Source: Haloarcula marismortui ATCC 43049 (GTDB taxonomy: Archaea > Halobacteriota > Halobacteria > Halobacteriales > Haloarculaceae). From it: 64,000 bases of DNA. The position numbers and the translations under genes were made by a program. Shown here in pieces: positions 44,922 to 53,068 of this stretch. Each line of letters begins with the position of its first letter. Position 1 is the first letter of the stretch. Below the pieces are notes generated by a model. It searched no databases. It saw only the letters and a list, made by a program, of their open reading frames with translations, and had not been told where the DNA came from. The stretch is taken from contig NC_006396.1 of the NCBI RefSeq assembly GCF_000011085.1, forward strand, positions 992,001-1,056,000. The letters are read 5' to 3'.

Positions 44922-46106
44922 TCACTTCTGGATGCCCTCGTCAGTGACAATTTTCGTCGCCCTGTTTTGCTCCTTGCGCCCGCCTTCCATCACGATACGC
45001 GTCTCTCGCTCTGCTGTCTGGACGGCCTCGGTGTCCTCGCCGTGGATGCGCGTCATCCGCTCCAGTTGTGTCTGGGCTTCGGCGACGTTGCCCTTGCCGA
45101 GTTCCGTCTTGATAACGGTCTGCCGGTGGTCCACATCGACCTGTTCGTTGTGTTCTGCCAGTTTCGACTCGTCGTCGGTGTAGTCGACGGTGATTGATTC
45201 CCGCGTCGTCTCGCCGCCGGCGTGCAGTGTGACATCCGCCAGGGACACAGCGTCTTGCGGGTCGTTAGCCGGAGCGTGTATCTTTAGCACGACCCGCTGG
45301 GTCTCCCGGTCAAGCAGGTCGGGCAGCGGCACGACGGCCGTGTTGTCCTCCCAGTCGGGGTTCACGGACTGCGTCTGTGGGAGTGAGCGGTACACCTCGC
45401 TCACCTCAACGCCGTCAGCCACGTCGAGTTCGAGACGAGCGTCGGGAGCGACAACGGTCCCGGCCTCCTCGACTGCGTCGCCGAAGAACGACTCGATGTC
45501 ACCGGCAGCATCCAGATGTGTCCATTCGCCGCGGGCAACGGTCCCGAGCGTCCGGATCGTCTCCTCGCGGTAGTCGCTCCCGATGCCGGCCGCCTTGATT
45601 CTGATACCCTCAGTGTCGATTTCGCGAGCTAGCGTCCCGAACGCTTCCGGGTCGTGGGAGTTGTCCTTCCCGTCAGAGAGGAGCAGGACCCGCCGGGCCG
45701 TGTTGTCGTCGGTCGGTAAATCCTGCAGGGACGCCTTCGCTTCCAGCAGGCCGCTGTACATATCAGTGCCCCCGCCAGCAGAGATGTCAGCGACCGCGTC
45801 TACTGCCGTTTCGCGCGAAATAGTGCCCCACCGCGTCGGCGCAAGTACTGTCGTAACCTCGTTGTCGAAGGCGATGATCGAGACGTAGTCGTCCTCGTCG
45901 AGGAGTCCGAACACCCACTCAGCGCCGGCACGTGCCTGCTCGATGTCGTTACCGGCCATCGACCCACTGGCGTCGATACAGAGGGCAATCTGTCGCGTGG
46001 GTGGTTCCTCCAGCCGTCCGGGCTCGACTTCGATTTCAGCAGTCAGTTTCGCCCCGCCCGTCGGCACGTAGGGTCGGTTGACCTCGCTCACGACAGTAGC
46101 GGTCAT
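44922..46106 (-). CDS. vWA (TerY-like) domain protein
   Basis: A 394-aa soluble protein. The von Willebrand A domain spans about residues 38-215, with a complete MIDAS: CIDASGSM (DxSxS), GGGTDMYSG (Thr) and LLLSDGKDN (Asp). A beta-rich domain and a C-terminal charged helix follow. Likely a metal-dependent protein-binding scaffold. First gene of the operon; a TATA box lies at 46132-46139 with an inverted repeat just upstream. The kinase gene starts 56 bp after its stop. Confidence 0.9.
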   Translation of the reverse strand: MTATVVSEVNRPYVPTGGAKLTAEIEVEPGRLEEPPTRQIALCIDASGSMAGNDIEQARAGAEWVFGLLDEDDYVSIIAFDNEVTTVLAPTRWGTISRETAVDAVADISAGGGTDMYSGLLEAKASLQDLPTDDNTARRVLLLSDGKDNSHDPEAFGTLAREIDTEGIRIKAAGIGSDYREETIRTLGTVARGEWTHLDAAGDIESFFGDAVEEAGTVVAPDARLELDVADGVEVSEVYRSLPQTQSVNPDWEDNTAVVPLPDLLDRETQRVVLKIHAPANDPQDAVSLADVTLHAGGETTRESITVDYTDDESKLAEHNEQVDVDHRQTVIKTELGKGNVAEAQTQLERMTRIHGEDTEAVQTAERETRIVMEGGRKEQNRATKIVTDEGIQK

Positions 46107-46131
46107 ACTGGTAGATGGGTCGTACGGAGTA

Positions 46132-46139
46132 GTTATATG
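46132..46139 (-). promoter_or_regulatory. TATA box of the vWA-kinase-phosphatase-FHA operon
   Basis: CATATAAC on the minus strand, about 29 nt before the ATG of the vWA gene. The expected transcript is leaderless or nearly so. It abuts the 7-bp inverted repeat at 46141-46159, which occupies the BRE position. Confidence 0.55.
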
Positions 46140-46140
46140 T

Positions 46141-46159
46141 TTCCCTCAAATCGAGGGAA
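46141..46159. repeat. Inverted repeat upstream of the vWA gene
   Basis: TTCCCTC (46141-46147) and GAGGGAA (46153-46159) pair perfectly around AAATC. On the minus strand it is preceded by a T-run. It overlaps the BRE position of the vWA promoter, so it could be an operator; alternatively the T-run serves as terminator for the upstream gene ending at 46228. Confidence 0.45.
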
Positions 46160-46227
46160 AAAAGGTCCACCCACTATCTGAGCCGGTAGCCTGTTGCTAC
46201 TATTTTCCCCCCAGTAGTAGGTACTAT

Positions 46228-46842
46228 CTACGCTACCTGTTGCGCCGTCTCGACTCGACTCCCGACCCAGAGAAGGGTTCCGAGTAGTGCCACGACAGTG
46301 AGGGGGAGGAGCCACTGGAACAGCGAGAGAAGCCCAGCGCTTGCCTGAATACCGACAACGAGCAGGATAGTGGGGCCACAGCAGGCAAACCCGGAAAGCA
46401 GTCCTGGTAGTCCCGACATAGCCCCTGCACCCGGGCCGAGACGGCAGGCCGATGGGCCGCGCCACGCGACGATGGAGACAGCGAGGTTGAGTCCGACCAG
46501 CGCTGCCAGAACTGCCCCGAGAAGCATATTCAGCGGCGCGACGAGCAGTTCGACCGGGCCGACGACCACCAGTGCGATCGGTTCCCACTGGAACGGGCCA
46601 ACCTGCCGGAACGCACGGACAAGCGGGTTACTGACGACAGACACCTCGTATCCGGACGGGCCGAAGCCGAGATGTCTGAGGCCAGCGAGATACAGCAGGA
46701 AGTACGCCAGTCCGGACACACTCAGAGACACCCGTCCGTCACGGCGGCTGAGCGCCCCGCTGACCGCAACTACAGTGTTCCGAAACAAGCGTTGGACGCT
46801 GGCAGCTGCACCTGCCCCGTCGGTCGGGCTGTCAGTTGACAT
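46228..46842 (-). CDS. Uncharacterised multi-span membrane protein
   Basis: A 204-aa protein from MSTDSPTDGAGAAASV with about five hydrophobic segments. The region SGFACCGPTILLVVG contains a Cys pair inside or next to a membrane helix, which might bind a metal or form a disulfide. The 5' end overlaps the DUF3179 gene by 11 bp, so the two are one transcription unit and may act together at the cell surface. Family not recognised. Confidence 0.72.
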   Translation of the reverse strand: MSTDSPTDGAGAAASVQRLFRNTVVAVSGALSRRDGRVSLSVSGLAYFLLYLAGLRHLGFGPSGYEVSVVSNPLVRAFRQVGPFQWEPIALVVVGPVELLVAPLNMLLGAVLAALVGLNLAVSIVAWRGPSACRLGPGAGAMSGLPGLLSGFACCGPTILLVVGIQASAGLLSLFQWLLPLTVVALLGTLLWVGSRVETAQQVA

Positions 46843-47947
46843 ACCCACTCTCCGGATAGAAGCCGGCCCAGGCGAACCACATCGCGTCGAAAGACAGCGT
46901 GCGGTCCAGCGGGAGCGAATCGGCATCATATGCCGTCCCGTCGATCATGTAGCCGTCGTCCGACGCTGCAACTGACATCGATTCTGGGTTCGCGTACACG
47001 TACCCGCTGGCGAGGTTGGTATCGGCGACCGCGACGTACGGTGTGTCGTCGATACGGCCGGTCAGCACGCGCTGACGCAGCAGTGTTTCCTTGTCGAACG
47101 CGAGTCCCCCGGTTTCAGTCCGGGTCCCGATGACGACAGCCTTCGGGTGAGCGCGACTGTCGCTGTGCAGGGGTTCGAACAGTGTCCGGGTGCTCGAATA
47201 ATAGCCGCGCTTCTCGTTGTACTGGCCGTACGGGTCGACACCGTAGCGCCGCGAGAAGCCGGTGTCTTCGGTGAGGATGCGTGTCTCCGGGTACGCGCTG
47301 GACCAGCGGCTCCATGTCGTCCAGATGACCCGGAACTCCCGCAGCGACTCGCCAGTTAATGGGCCCGTAATCGCTGTCGCCAGCATCTGTGGCCACCAGC
47401 TGTCAGTGCCCCGGTCGTACATCGTCAAATTCGAGTTCACAAGCCGCCCTGAGACGCCGAACTCCACTGGACCACGCTCGAACCCCTGTGCGGTGCCCGT
47501 CAGCGGACAGTACGTCACGGCGACGGGGTCGCCGGCGATGGTGTCGTTCACGATCTCGTGGTGAACGAGAATGTACTGCGGGTAGGCTTTCGCCTCCCCG
47601 TTGCGGACCACGCCGAACACCGGGTCGTCCGGGGCTAATCCGTCCGGGGGCGTATCCGCAAACGTCGGGTCGTCGATGGCTGGAATCCCGTCTTTGGGAA
47701 CACCACCGCTGACGATATTCTCTTCGAGTGTCCCGATCTCGTAGTCCAAATGCAGGCGGCTATCAGTTGTGGGTGGTTCTGAGCCGTCGTTCCGATCAGT
47801 TGCCATCGACGCCGTGCTGGTTCCAGTGCTGGAGTCGGGTTCCGAACCACCTCCAGCGGTAGCACCCTCATCCCCAACACAGCCTGCGCCGCCGAGCGTC
47901 ACACCGGCCCCAACTGTCGCAAGAAATCGTCGGCGGGAAATCCTCAT
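46832..47947 (-). CDS. DUF3179 lipoprotein
   Basis: A 371-aa exported protein from MRISRRRFLATVGAGVTLGG with a twin-arginine lipobox signal (GGAGC). DUF3179 hallmarks: DDPVFGVVRNGEAKAYP, LVHHEIVNDTIAG, VAVTYCPLTGTAQGFER and LYDRGTDSWWPQ-like MYDRGTDSWWPQMLA. The family is widespread and uncharacterised; the conserved Cys and His suggest redox or metal binding on the outer face of the membrane. Overlaps the downstream membrane-protein gene. Confidence 0.9.
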   Translation of the reverse strand: MRISRRRFLATVGAGVTLGGAGCVGDEGATAGGGSEPDSSTGTSTASMATDRNDGSEPPTTDSRLHLDYEIGTLEENIVSGGVPKDGIPAIDDPTFADTPPDGLAPDDPVFGVVRNGEAKAYPQYILVHHEIVNDTIAGDPVAVTYCPLTGTAQGFERGPVEFGVSGRLVNSNLTMYDRGTDSWWPQMLATAITGPLTGESLREFRVIWTTWSRWSSAYPETRILTEDTGFSRRYGVDPYGQYNEKRGYYSSTRTLFEPLHSDSRAHPKAVVIGTRTETGGLAFDKETLLRQRVLTGRIDDTPYVAVADTNLASGYVYANPESMSVAASDDGYMIDGTAYDADSLPLDRTLSFDAMWFAWAGFYPESGYVN

Positions 47948-48043
47948 GTTACGTGTGAGTTTTCCAACCACAAAACCTCGCGGTGAGGTGCCGGTAACTT
48001 CCTGTTCGGCCGCTCATCGAGCGGATCCCGGTGACCGGACCGC

Positions 48044-48682
48044 CTAATTGACGAGGCCAGCGGTCAGCGACGAGACGTACGCCAGTTCATCTTCGTTCAC
48101 GCCGTGGCCCATCCCCTCGTAGATGCGTTCCTCCACGTCCCCGTTCAGACGCTCGAAGACCGAGGCTGTGACGTGTACGCGTTCTTCGGGAATGTGTGGG
48201 TCGACATTGCTACAGCCCAGAAACACCGGCGTCTCCTCGATGTCGCCCTCGTACTCGCTTTCGTCGATAGACTCACCGATGAGACCGCCGCTGAGGGCCA
48301 CGAGACCGCCGTAGCGCTGTGGGTTGCGAGCCACGAACTCGCTCGCAAGACAGGCTCCCTGTGAAAAGCCCAAGATGAGCACGTGATCAGTCGGAATCCC
48401 GGCTTCTGCTGCCTTCGTGACGGCGTCTTCGATAGCCTGCAGCCCCGATGACCGTCCGGGTTCATTCTGCTCGACCGGCGAGAGGAACGAGTTGGGATAC
48501 CAGGTGTTTCGCGCGGCCTGAGGTGCAAGAAGAGCCAGCCCGTCCTGCTGGAATTCCGCCCCCATCTGGACGATGCTCCGAGCCGTCGCGCCCCGACCGT
48601 GGACCAGCACCGCTGCCGCGCTCGCCTCCGACAGCGCGGTTCCCGCAGTCACGAGCTGCTGGCTCTGATGCGGGTCGCTCAT
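48044..48682 (-). CDS. Alpha/beta hydrolase (phospholipase/carboxylesterase family)
   Basis: A 212-aa esterase. The oxyanion region is VLVHGRGATARSIVQM, the nucleophile elbow GFSQGACLASEF with Ser near residue 108, and the catalytic His in YEGMGHGVNEDE near residue 196. Length and motifs fit the carboxylesterase/lysophospholipase group. No signal peptide, so cytosolic. Natural substrate unknown. Single gene. Confidence 0.88.
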   Translation of the reverse strand: MSDPHQSQQLVTAGTALSEASAAAVLVHGRGATARSIVQMGAEFQQDGLALLAPQAARNTWYPNSFLSPVEQNEPGRSSGLQAIEDAVTKAAEAGIPTDHVLILGFSQGACLASEFVARNPQRYGGLVALSGGLIGESIDESEYEGDIEETPVFLGCSNVDPHIPEERVHVTASVFERLNGDVEERIYEGMGHGVNEDELAYVSSLTAGLVN

Positions 48683-49202
48683 TGCTCCCCTCCCGGTCGT
48701 CGGCTGGGTCCTATCACGCCCACACAGTCAGTCTCTGCTTCCGTTCGTCCACCTGCCGAAGCCAGCCGTCGTATCGTGTGCATATCCCAGATAGCGCGCG
48801 AAGACACTTGACTTGGCACATCAGTCAATCGGTCGAAATGTCCCGTGTACGGGTTCGCAGGCGGAGTTCAAAATCGACGGGCGATAGTAAGTCAGCAACA
48901 GTTAGGCCTACCCGGCCAATCTCGGTGTCCGATGGAAGCGCCGCCTAATCCATACCGATAGTAGGCGTAGACAGTCCATAACCCTGAGTGCCAGTCGCAG
49001 ACACCCGCGGTGAGTTTGCGACGGCAGTGTTCAGCTCGTTGTGGTCCATCGCCGAAAAGCGTGCTTTGCTAGCACACGCCTACAACTTTGGAGAAATGGT
49101 AAAATTTAGTGTAAAATACTCAAAATATACTTCGTGGCGAGAATTATTCATAAACTATTACGTAGTACTAGCAGAGACGTGTGTTAACCTTCATCAGAGT
49201 AG
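48683..49202. other. Gene-free stretch before the UPF0058 gene
   Basis: About 520 bp. The first half is GC rich with no plausible frame; the second half (about 49060-49200) is strongly AT rich for this genome and probably regulatory. No tRNA or repeat was found. The repeated TAACCTTC elements begin at its end. Confidence 0.4.
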
Positions 49203-49210
49203 TACTATAA
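49185..49210 (+). promoter_or_regulatory. Promoter region of the UPF0058 gene
   Basis: TAACCTTCAT at 49185-49194 and a TATA-like TACTATAA at 49203-49210, about 31 nt before the ATG at 49238. The same decamer occurs on the opposite strand at 50110-50119, upstream of the UPF0212 gene, hinting at a shared regulator. Confidence 0.4.
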
Positions 49211-49237
49211 CCTTCGAGTTGTTACCTTGGGTTGACT

Positions 49238-49474
49238 ATGAAAAAGCAGGAGCTCATCCACCTTCACGGCCTGCTTGCACAGGTACAGAACCACTACGAA
49301 GCCGAATCCGGGACAGAAGTGGACCACGACGAATACGAGGAACTGGGCGTCAAGCCGACATCGATTCACAAGTCGAAAACAGACCACAAAGCCGCTGTCT
49401 TTGCGATTGCTGACGGTATTGCCTCCGAGATGGCCGACGAGACTAAAGAGCCTGTTTCTGCCGCCGCGGACTAA
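49238..49474 (+). CDS. UPF0058 family protein
   Basis: A 78-aa acidic helical protein starting MKKQELIHLHGLLAQVQNHY, the conserved head of UPF0058. The middle has GVKPTSIHKSKTDHKAAVFAI. An in-frame TTG two codons earlier is ignored because the ATG fits the leaderless promoter. The family is common in archaea, small, and of unknown function; a DNA- or RNA-binding role has been guessed at from charge but is not shown here. Confidence 0.88.
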   Translation: MKKQELIHLHGLLAQVQNHYEAESGTEVDHDEYEELGVKPTSIHKSKTDHKAAVFAIADGIASEMADETKEPVSAAAD

Positions 49475-49610
49475 CGGTTCTCAGTAGTTTCTACGCAGTT
49501 CTCCCGCCAAGCAATGCCATTAGTGACCGTATAACAGCTCTTAGACTTATATTAGAATTTCTATACGTCGAGCGTATAGTTAGATATGCCCTTGCTGCTC
49601 GGTAGCCTGG

Positions 49611-50084
49611 CTACTCGTCGATTAATTCCTCGAACTCGGGTAACACGTCGTCCGATTCGTCCGCGGATTGGTCCGACGGCGGGTCATCGGCGTCAGCTTC
49701 CGACTCTGCGGACGAGGACTCGTCTTCTGTCGTCTCGTCGGACTCCTCTGGAATCTCCTCGATTTCGAGCACGTCGAGCGGGATATTCTCGAGCCGTTGC
49801 CCGATCTCCTTGCGTGCAATTCGGGCGGCATGTTCGTCTCGTTCGACGTTGAACACGGTCATCTCCAGTTCGAGTGCGACGAGACTCTCATCAGCTGCGA
49901 GAAACGCGGGTTCCAGTGTCTCACCGCAGTGTGGACAGTGCCGATCCCCCATGTTGATCTCGACGTAGTTGAGGTCAGGGTTCAGCATCTCCCCTGTTTT
50001 CGAGATGGCGATACGAACTGCCTCGTCCGCAGATGCCACGTCGTACACTGGGACTGCGGCCTCGACAACAACTCGGCAATTCAT
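49611..50084 (-). CDS. UPF0212 family protein
   Basis: A 157-aa protein from MNCRVVVEAAVPVYDV. The first ~110 residues are the UPF0212 domain, ending with a CPHCG zinc-binding pair (NMGDRHCPHCGETLEPAF). A ~45-residue acidic disordered tail (EESDETTEDESSSAESEADAD) extends it beyond the archaeal family norm. Longer frame up to 50204 is rejected as non-coding. Function unknown. Confidence 0.85.
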   Translation of the reverse strand: MNCRVVVEAAVPVYDVASADEAVRIAISKTGEMLNPDLNYVEINMGDRHCPHCGETLEPAFLAADESLVALELEMTVFNVERDEHAARIARKEIGQRLENIPLDVLEIEEIPEESDETTEDESSSAESEADADDPPSDQSADESDDVLPEFEELIDE

Positions 50085-50334
50085 GCCAGTATGTTTGTTT
50101 CCCAATATAATGAAGGTTAGCCCTGAACCAGAGTGTACCACACGCGACGGATATTGGGTGTCAGAGAGACGGAGCGCCCAATCGAGCGGGACACACACGA
50201 GCACGCCAAAACGTCACTACGACAAAACCAGTGACAGGTAAGACAACTGCAGTTCCTGAACTGCTGGTACACGTGCAACGCCAGTGCGAGTGGAACTCGT
50301 AACGCCATTACCTCCGGGTCCGTACACGTAGACA

Positions 50335-51243
50335 ATGGAACAGGGCGTCATCGATGTCGGGTCGCTGGCAGGCGGTATCGATTTGCAGGCAACTGTCGAG
50401 AGCGGGCAGTCCTACCTCTGGGACCGCGATGACGGCAAAATGTATCAGCGCGATGGGGCAACTGGTGGGGACGCATGGTACTGGACAACAGTCCGCCGCG
50501 ATGGGTCACCGGAGGTCATCCGCGTCCGACAGCAAGATGGAATGCTCGAATGGGAATCGACAGTCGACGCCGAAGCGGACCTCAGGCGACTCCTTCGGCT
50601 TGACGACGACCTCGCTGCAATTCGCTCGACAGCACCGGACGACGACGTGGTCCAGTCGGCCTATGAGACGTTCTGGGGGATGCGACTGGTTCAGGACCCT
50701 CCGTTTGGGTCCCTCATCTCGTTCATCTGTTCGGCCCAGATGCGTGTCGCCAGAATCCACAGTATGCAGCAGGCACTCCGTGACGCATTCGGCGAGGAGG
50801 TCGAGTTCGGCGGGCGAACGTACAGTGCCTATCCGACGCCATCGGCGCTGGCCGAAACGACAGAAGAACGACTCCGGGACCTCGGGCTGGGCTATCGTGC
50901 GCCGTACGTCCAGCGCACTGCGGAGATGGTCGCAGGCGGCGAGGCCGACCCCGAAGAAGCCGTCGGCCTCGACTACGAGGACGCCAGAGAATCGCTCACC
51001 CGCTTTGTCGGCGTCGGCGATAAGGTCGCAGATTGCGTGTTGCTGTTCTCGCTTGACTACCTCGAAGCGGTCCCGCTAGACACCTGGATCCGGACGACAA
51101 TCGAGGAGTATTATCCAGAATGTGAGCGGGGGAACTACGCCGACACGTCGCGGGCCATCCGGGGCGCACTGGGTGGTGAGTACGCCGGCTACACGCAAAC
51201 GTATCTGTTTCATTACCTCCGAACGGGCAGCAACGAGGACTGA
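50335..51243 (+). CDS. 8-oxoguanine DNA glycosylase/AlkA-type HhH-GPD enzyme
   Basis: A 302-aa base-excision repair glycosylase of the OGG1/AlkA type. An N-terminal beta domain (residues 1-95) precedes the helix-hairpin-helix core: the HhH is FVGVGDKVADCVLLFSL near residue 223 and the catalytic Asp lies in LEAVPLDTWIRTTIEEYYP near 245. The QDPPFGSLISFICSAQM stretch is typical of OGG. A matching lyase Lys, which OGG enzymes place in the HhH, appears as GDKVADC. It probably removes 8-oxoguanine. Confidence 0.87.
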   Translation: MEQGVIDVGSLAGGIDLQATVESGQSYLWDRDDGKMYQRDGATGGDAWYWTTVRRDGSPEVIRVRQQDGMLEWESTVDAEADLRRLLRLDDDLAAIRSTAPDDDVVQSAYETFWGMRLVQDPPFGSLISFICSAQMRVARIHSMQQALRDAFGEEVEFGGRTYSAYPTPSALAETTEERLRDLGLGYRAPYVQRTAEMVAGGEADPEEAVGLDYEDARESLTRFVGVGDKVADCVLLFSLDYLEAVPLDTWIRTTIEEYYPECERGNYADTSRAIRGALGGEYAGYTQTYLFHYLRTGSNED

Positions 51244-51296
51244 CACGCGTGGCGGAAGGCGACAGTATAACGAAGGCCGCCGGCAAGTCCTCGGAT

Positions 51297-51572
51297 ATGG
51301 CTCACACGCGAGCACACGTGTTCGTCTCCGGTCGTGTTCAGGGCGTCTATTACAGAGCGACCACGCGGGAGCGCGCACAGGATCAGGGAGTCAACGGATG
51401 GGTCCGTAACCTCGACGATGGCCGCGTCGAAGCGGTGTTCGAAGGCCCCGACGCCGACGTAGAAGCGATGGTCGAGTTCTGTCACGAGGGGAGCGAACGC
51501 GCGAACGTGACCGACGTCGAAGTCGAGTACGAGGACCCGGAGGGTGTCGACGGCTTCGAAGTCCGCTGGTAA
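51297..51572 (+). CDS. acyP: Acylphosphatase
   Basis: A 91-aa enzyme that hydrolyses acyl phosphates such as carbamoyl phosphate. The signature VSGRVQGVYYRATTRERA supplies the catalytic Arg, and NGWVRNLDDGRVEAVFEG the catalytic Asn. I take the ATG at 51297 (MAHTRAHVFV); the longer frame begins in the upstream spacer. It lies between the glycosylase and the NnrD/E gene on the same strand. Confidence 0.93.
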   Translation: MAHTRAHVFVSGRVQGVYYRATTRERAQDQGVNGWVRNLDDGRVEAVFEGPDADVEAMVEFCHEGSERANVTDVEVEYEDPEGVDGFEVRW

Positions 51573-51618
51573 GGCGCCGTCCCGTAGAGTTACTTCACTG
51601 GCGGGCGAACCCGCGGGT

Positions 51619-53061
51619 ATGCTCACCGGCTCCGAAATGGGTGTCGTCGATGAGAACGCCGCGGCGCTCGGCGTCCCGCGCAAACAGTTGATGGAGTCAT
51701 CCGGGCACGCTGTCGCACGGGCGGTCCGTACCCTCGCTGACCCCGGCGACCAAGTCACCATCGTCGCTGGTCGAGGGAACAACGGCGGAGACGCGCTCGT
51801 CACCGCCCGCTTTCTCGACGAGTACGACCTCCGCGTCCTTTTGTTGGGCCGCCCGGACGCCATCTCGACGACGATTGCCAGGGAGAACTGGGATGCGCTC
51901 CAGCACGCCGAGTATCCGACGGAACCAGTCAAAGATTCCTCGGCCTTCGACCTTGGGAGCCCTGACATCGTCGTCGACGCGATGCTAGGAACGGGAATCG
52001 CCGGTGCCCTCCGGGAACCGGAGGCAACGGCCGCCACGGCGATGAACGAGAGCGACGCGACCGTCCTCTCTGTGGACGTCCCGTCGGGCCTCGACGCCGA
52101 AACGGGGCGGCTGGCCGAGAACGCCGTCGACGCCGACCACGTCGTCACGTTTCACGACACCAAGCCCGGCCTTCCGGACCTCGACGTCCCGGTCACCGTC
52201 GCCGACATCGGCATCCCCGACACTGCGGAGTTGTTCATCGAGCGGGGCGACCTCACCCGCCTCGAACGGGACCCAGCGAGCCACAAGGGCGACAACGGCG
52301 AGGTGCTAGTCGTCGGTGGCGGCCCGTACACCGGTGCGCCGGCGCTCACGGCCCAGGCCGCCCTCAGAAGCGGGGCCGACCTCGTCCGGGTCGCCTGCCC
52401 GGCCGTCGTCGCGCGCGAAATCCAGTCCTACAGCGAGAACCTCATCATGCGGCCGTTCGACGGGGACCACCTCGCGCCGCACCACGTCGACCGCCTCGCC
52501 GAGCTGGCGGCGGACCACGATACCTTGATTGTCGGGCCGGGGCTCGGGAACGCCGACGCGACGCTGGATGCTGTCGCGGACCTGCTGTCCGGATTTGCGG
52601 GGACGGCCGTCGTCGACGCTGACGCCCTGTCAGTGGTCCCGGACATCGAAACGGACGCGGACCTCGTCTGCACGCCCCACCAAGGCGAACTGCTCGGTAT
52701 GGGTGGGGAGACAGCCGAAGACTGGCGGGAGCGAGCGGACCTCGTGGAGTCCTTCGCAGCGGAGGTCGGCCAGACACTGCTTGTCAAAGGCCCGTACGAC
52801 ATCGTCTCCAACGGTGAGCGGACCCGCGTCGGTCGGACGGGCAATCCGGGGATGACAGTCGGCGGAACCGGTGACGTGCTCGCGGGCGTGACGGGCGCAC
52901 TCGCCTCCGTGCAGGACCCACTTGACGCGGCCGCTATTGCCGCCTATACTGTCGGCAGCGTCGGCGACCGCGTCGTCGACGACCGCGGCTACGGGCTGGT
53001 CGCGACGGACCTGCTAGACGAGATACCGAGCGTTCTGTGGCAGCGAGACGCAGAGCCGTAG
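51619..53061 (+). CDS. nnrD/nnrE: Bifunctional NAD(P)H-hydrate epimerase/dehydratase
   Basis: A 480-aa fusion that repairs hydrated NAD(P)H. The N-terminal epimerase (about 1-210) has VAGRGNNGGDALVTARFL and VLSVDVPSGLDAETG. The C-terminal ADP-dependent dehydratase (ribokinase-like, 215-480) has HKGDNGEVLVVGGGPYTGAP, the CTPHQGEL motif and the anion hole VGRTGNPGMTVGGTGDVLAG. Fusion order is standard. Start at the ATG 51619 rather than the longer 51544 frame. Confidence 0.94.
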   Translation: MLTGSEMGVVDENAAALGVPRKQLMESSGHAVARAVRTLADPGDQVTIVAGRGNNGGDALVTARFLDEYDLRVLLLGRPDAISTTIARENWDALQHAEYPTEPVKDSSAFDLGSPDIVVDAMLGTGIAGALREPEATAATAMNESDATVLSVDVPSGLDAETGRLAENAVDADHVVTFHDTKPGLPDLDVPVTVADIGIPDTAELFIERGDLTRLERDPASHKGDNGEVLVVGGGPYTGAPALTAQAALRSGADLVRVACPAVVAREIQSYSENLIMRPFDGDHLAPHHVDRLAELAADHDTLIVGPGLGNADATLDAVADLLSGFAGTAVVDADALSVVPDIETDADLVCTPHQGELLGMGGETAEDWRERADLVESFAAEVGQTLLVKGPYDIVSNGERTRVGRTGNPGMTVGGTGDVLAGVTGALASVQDPLDAAAIAAYTVGSVGDRVVDDRGYGLVATDLLDEIPSVLWQRDAEP

Positions 53062-53068
53062 GGCGTAG

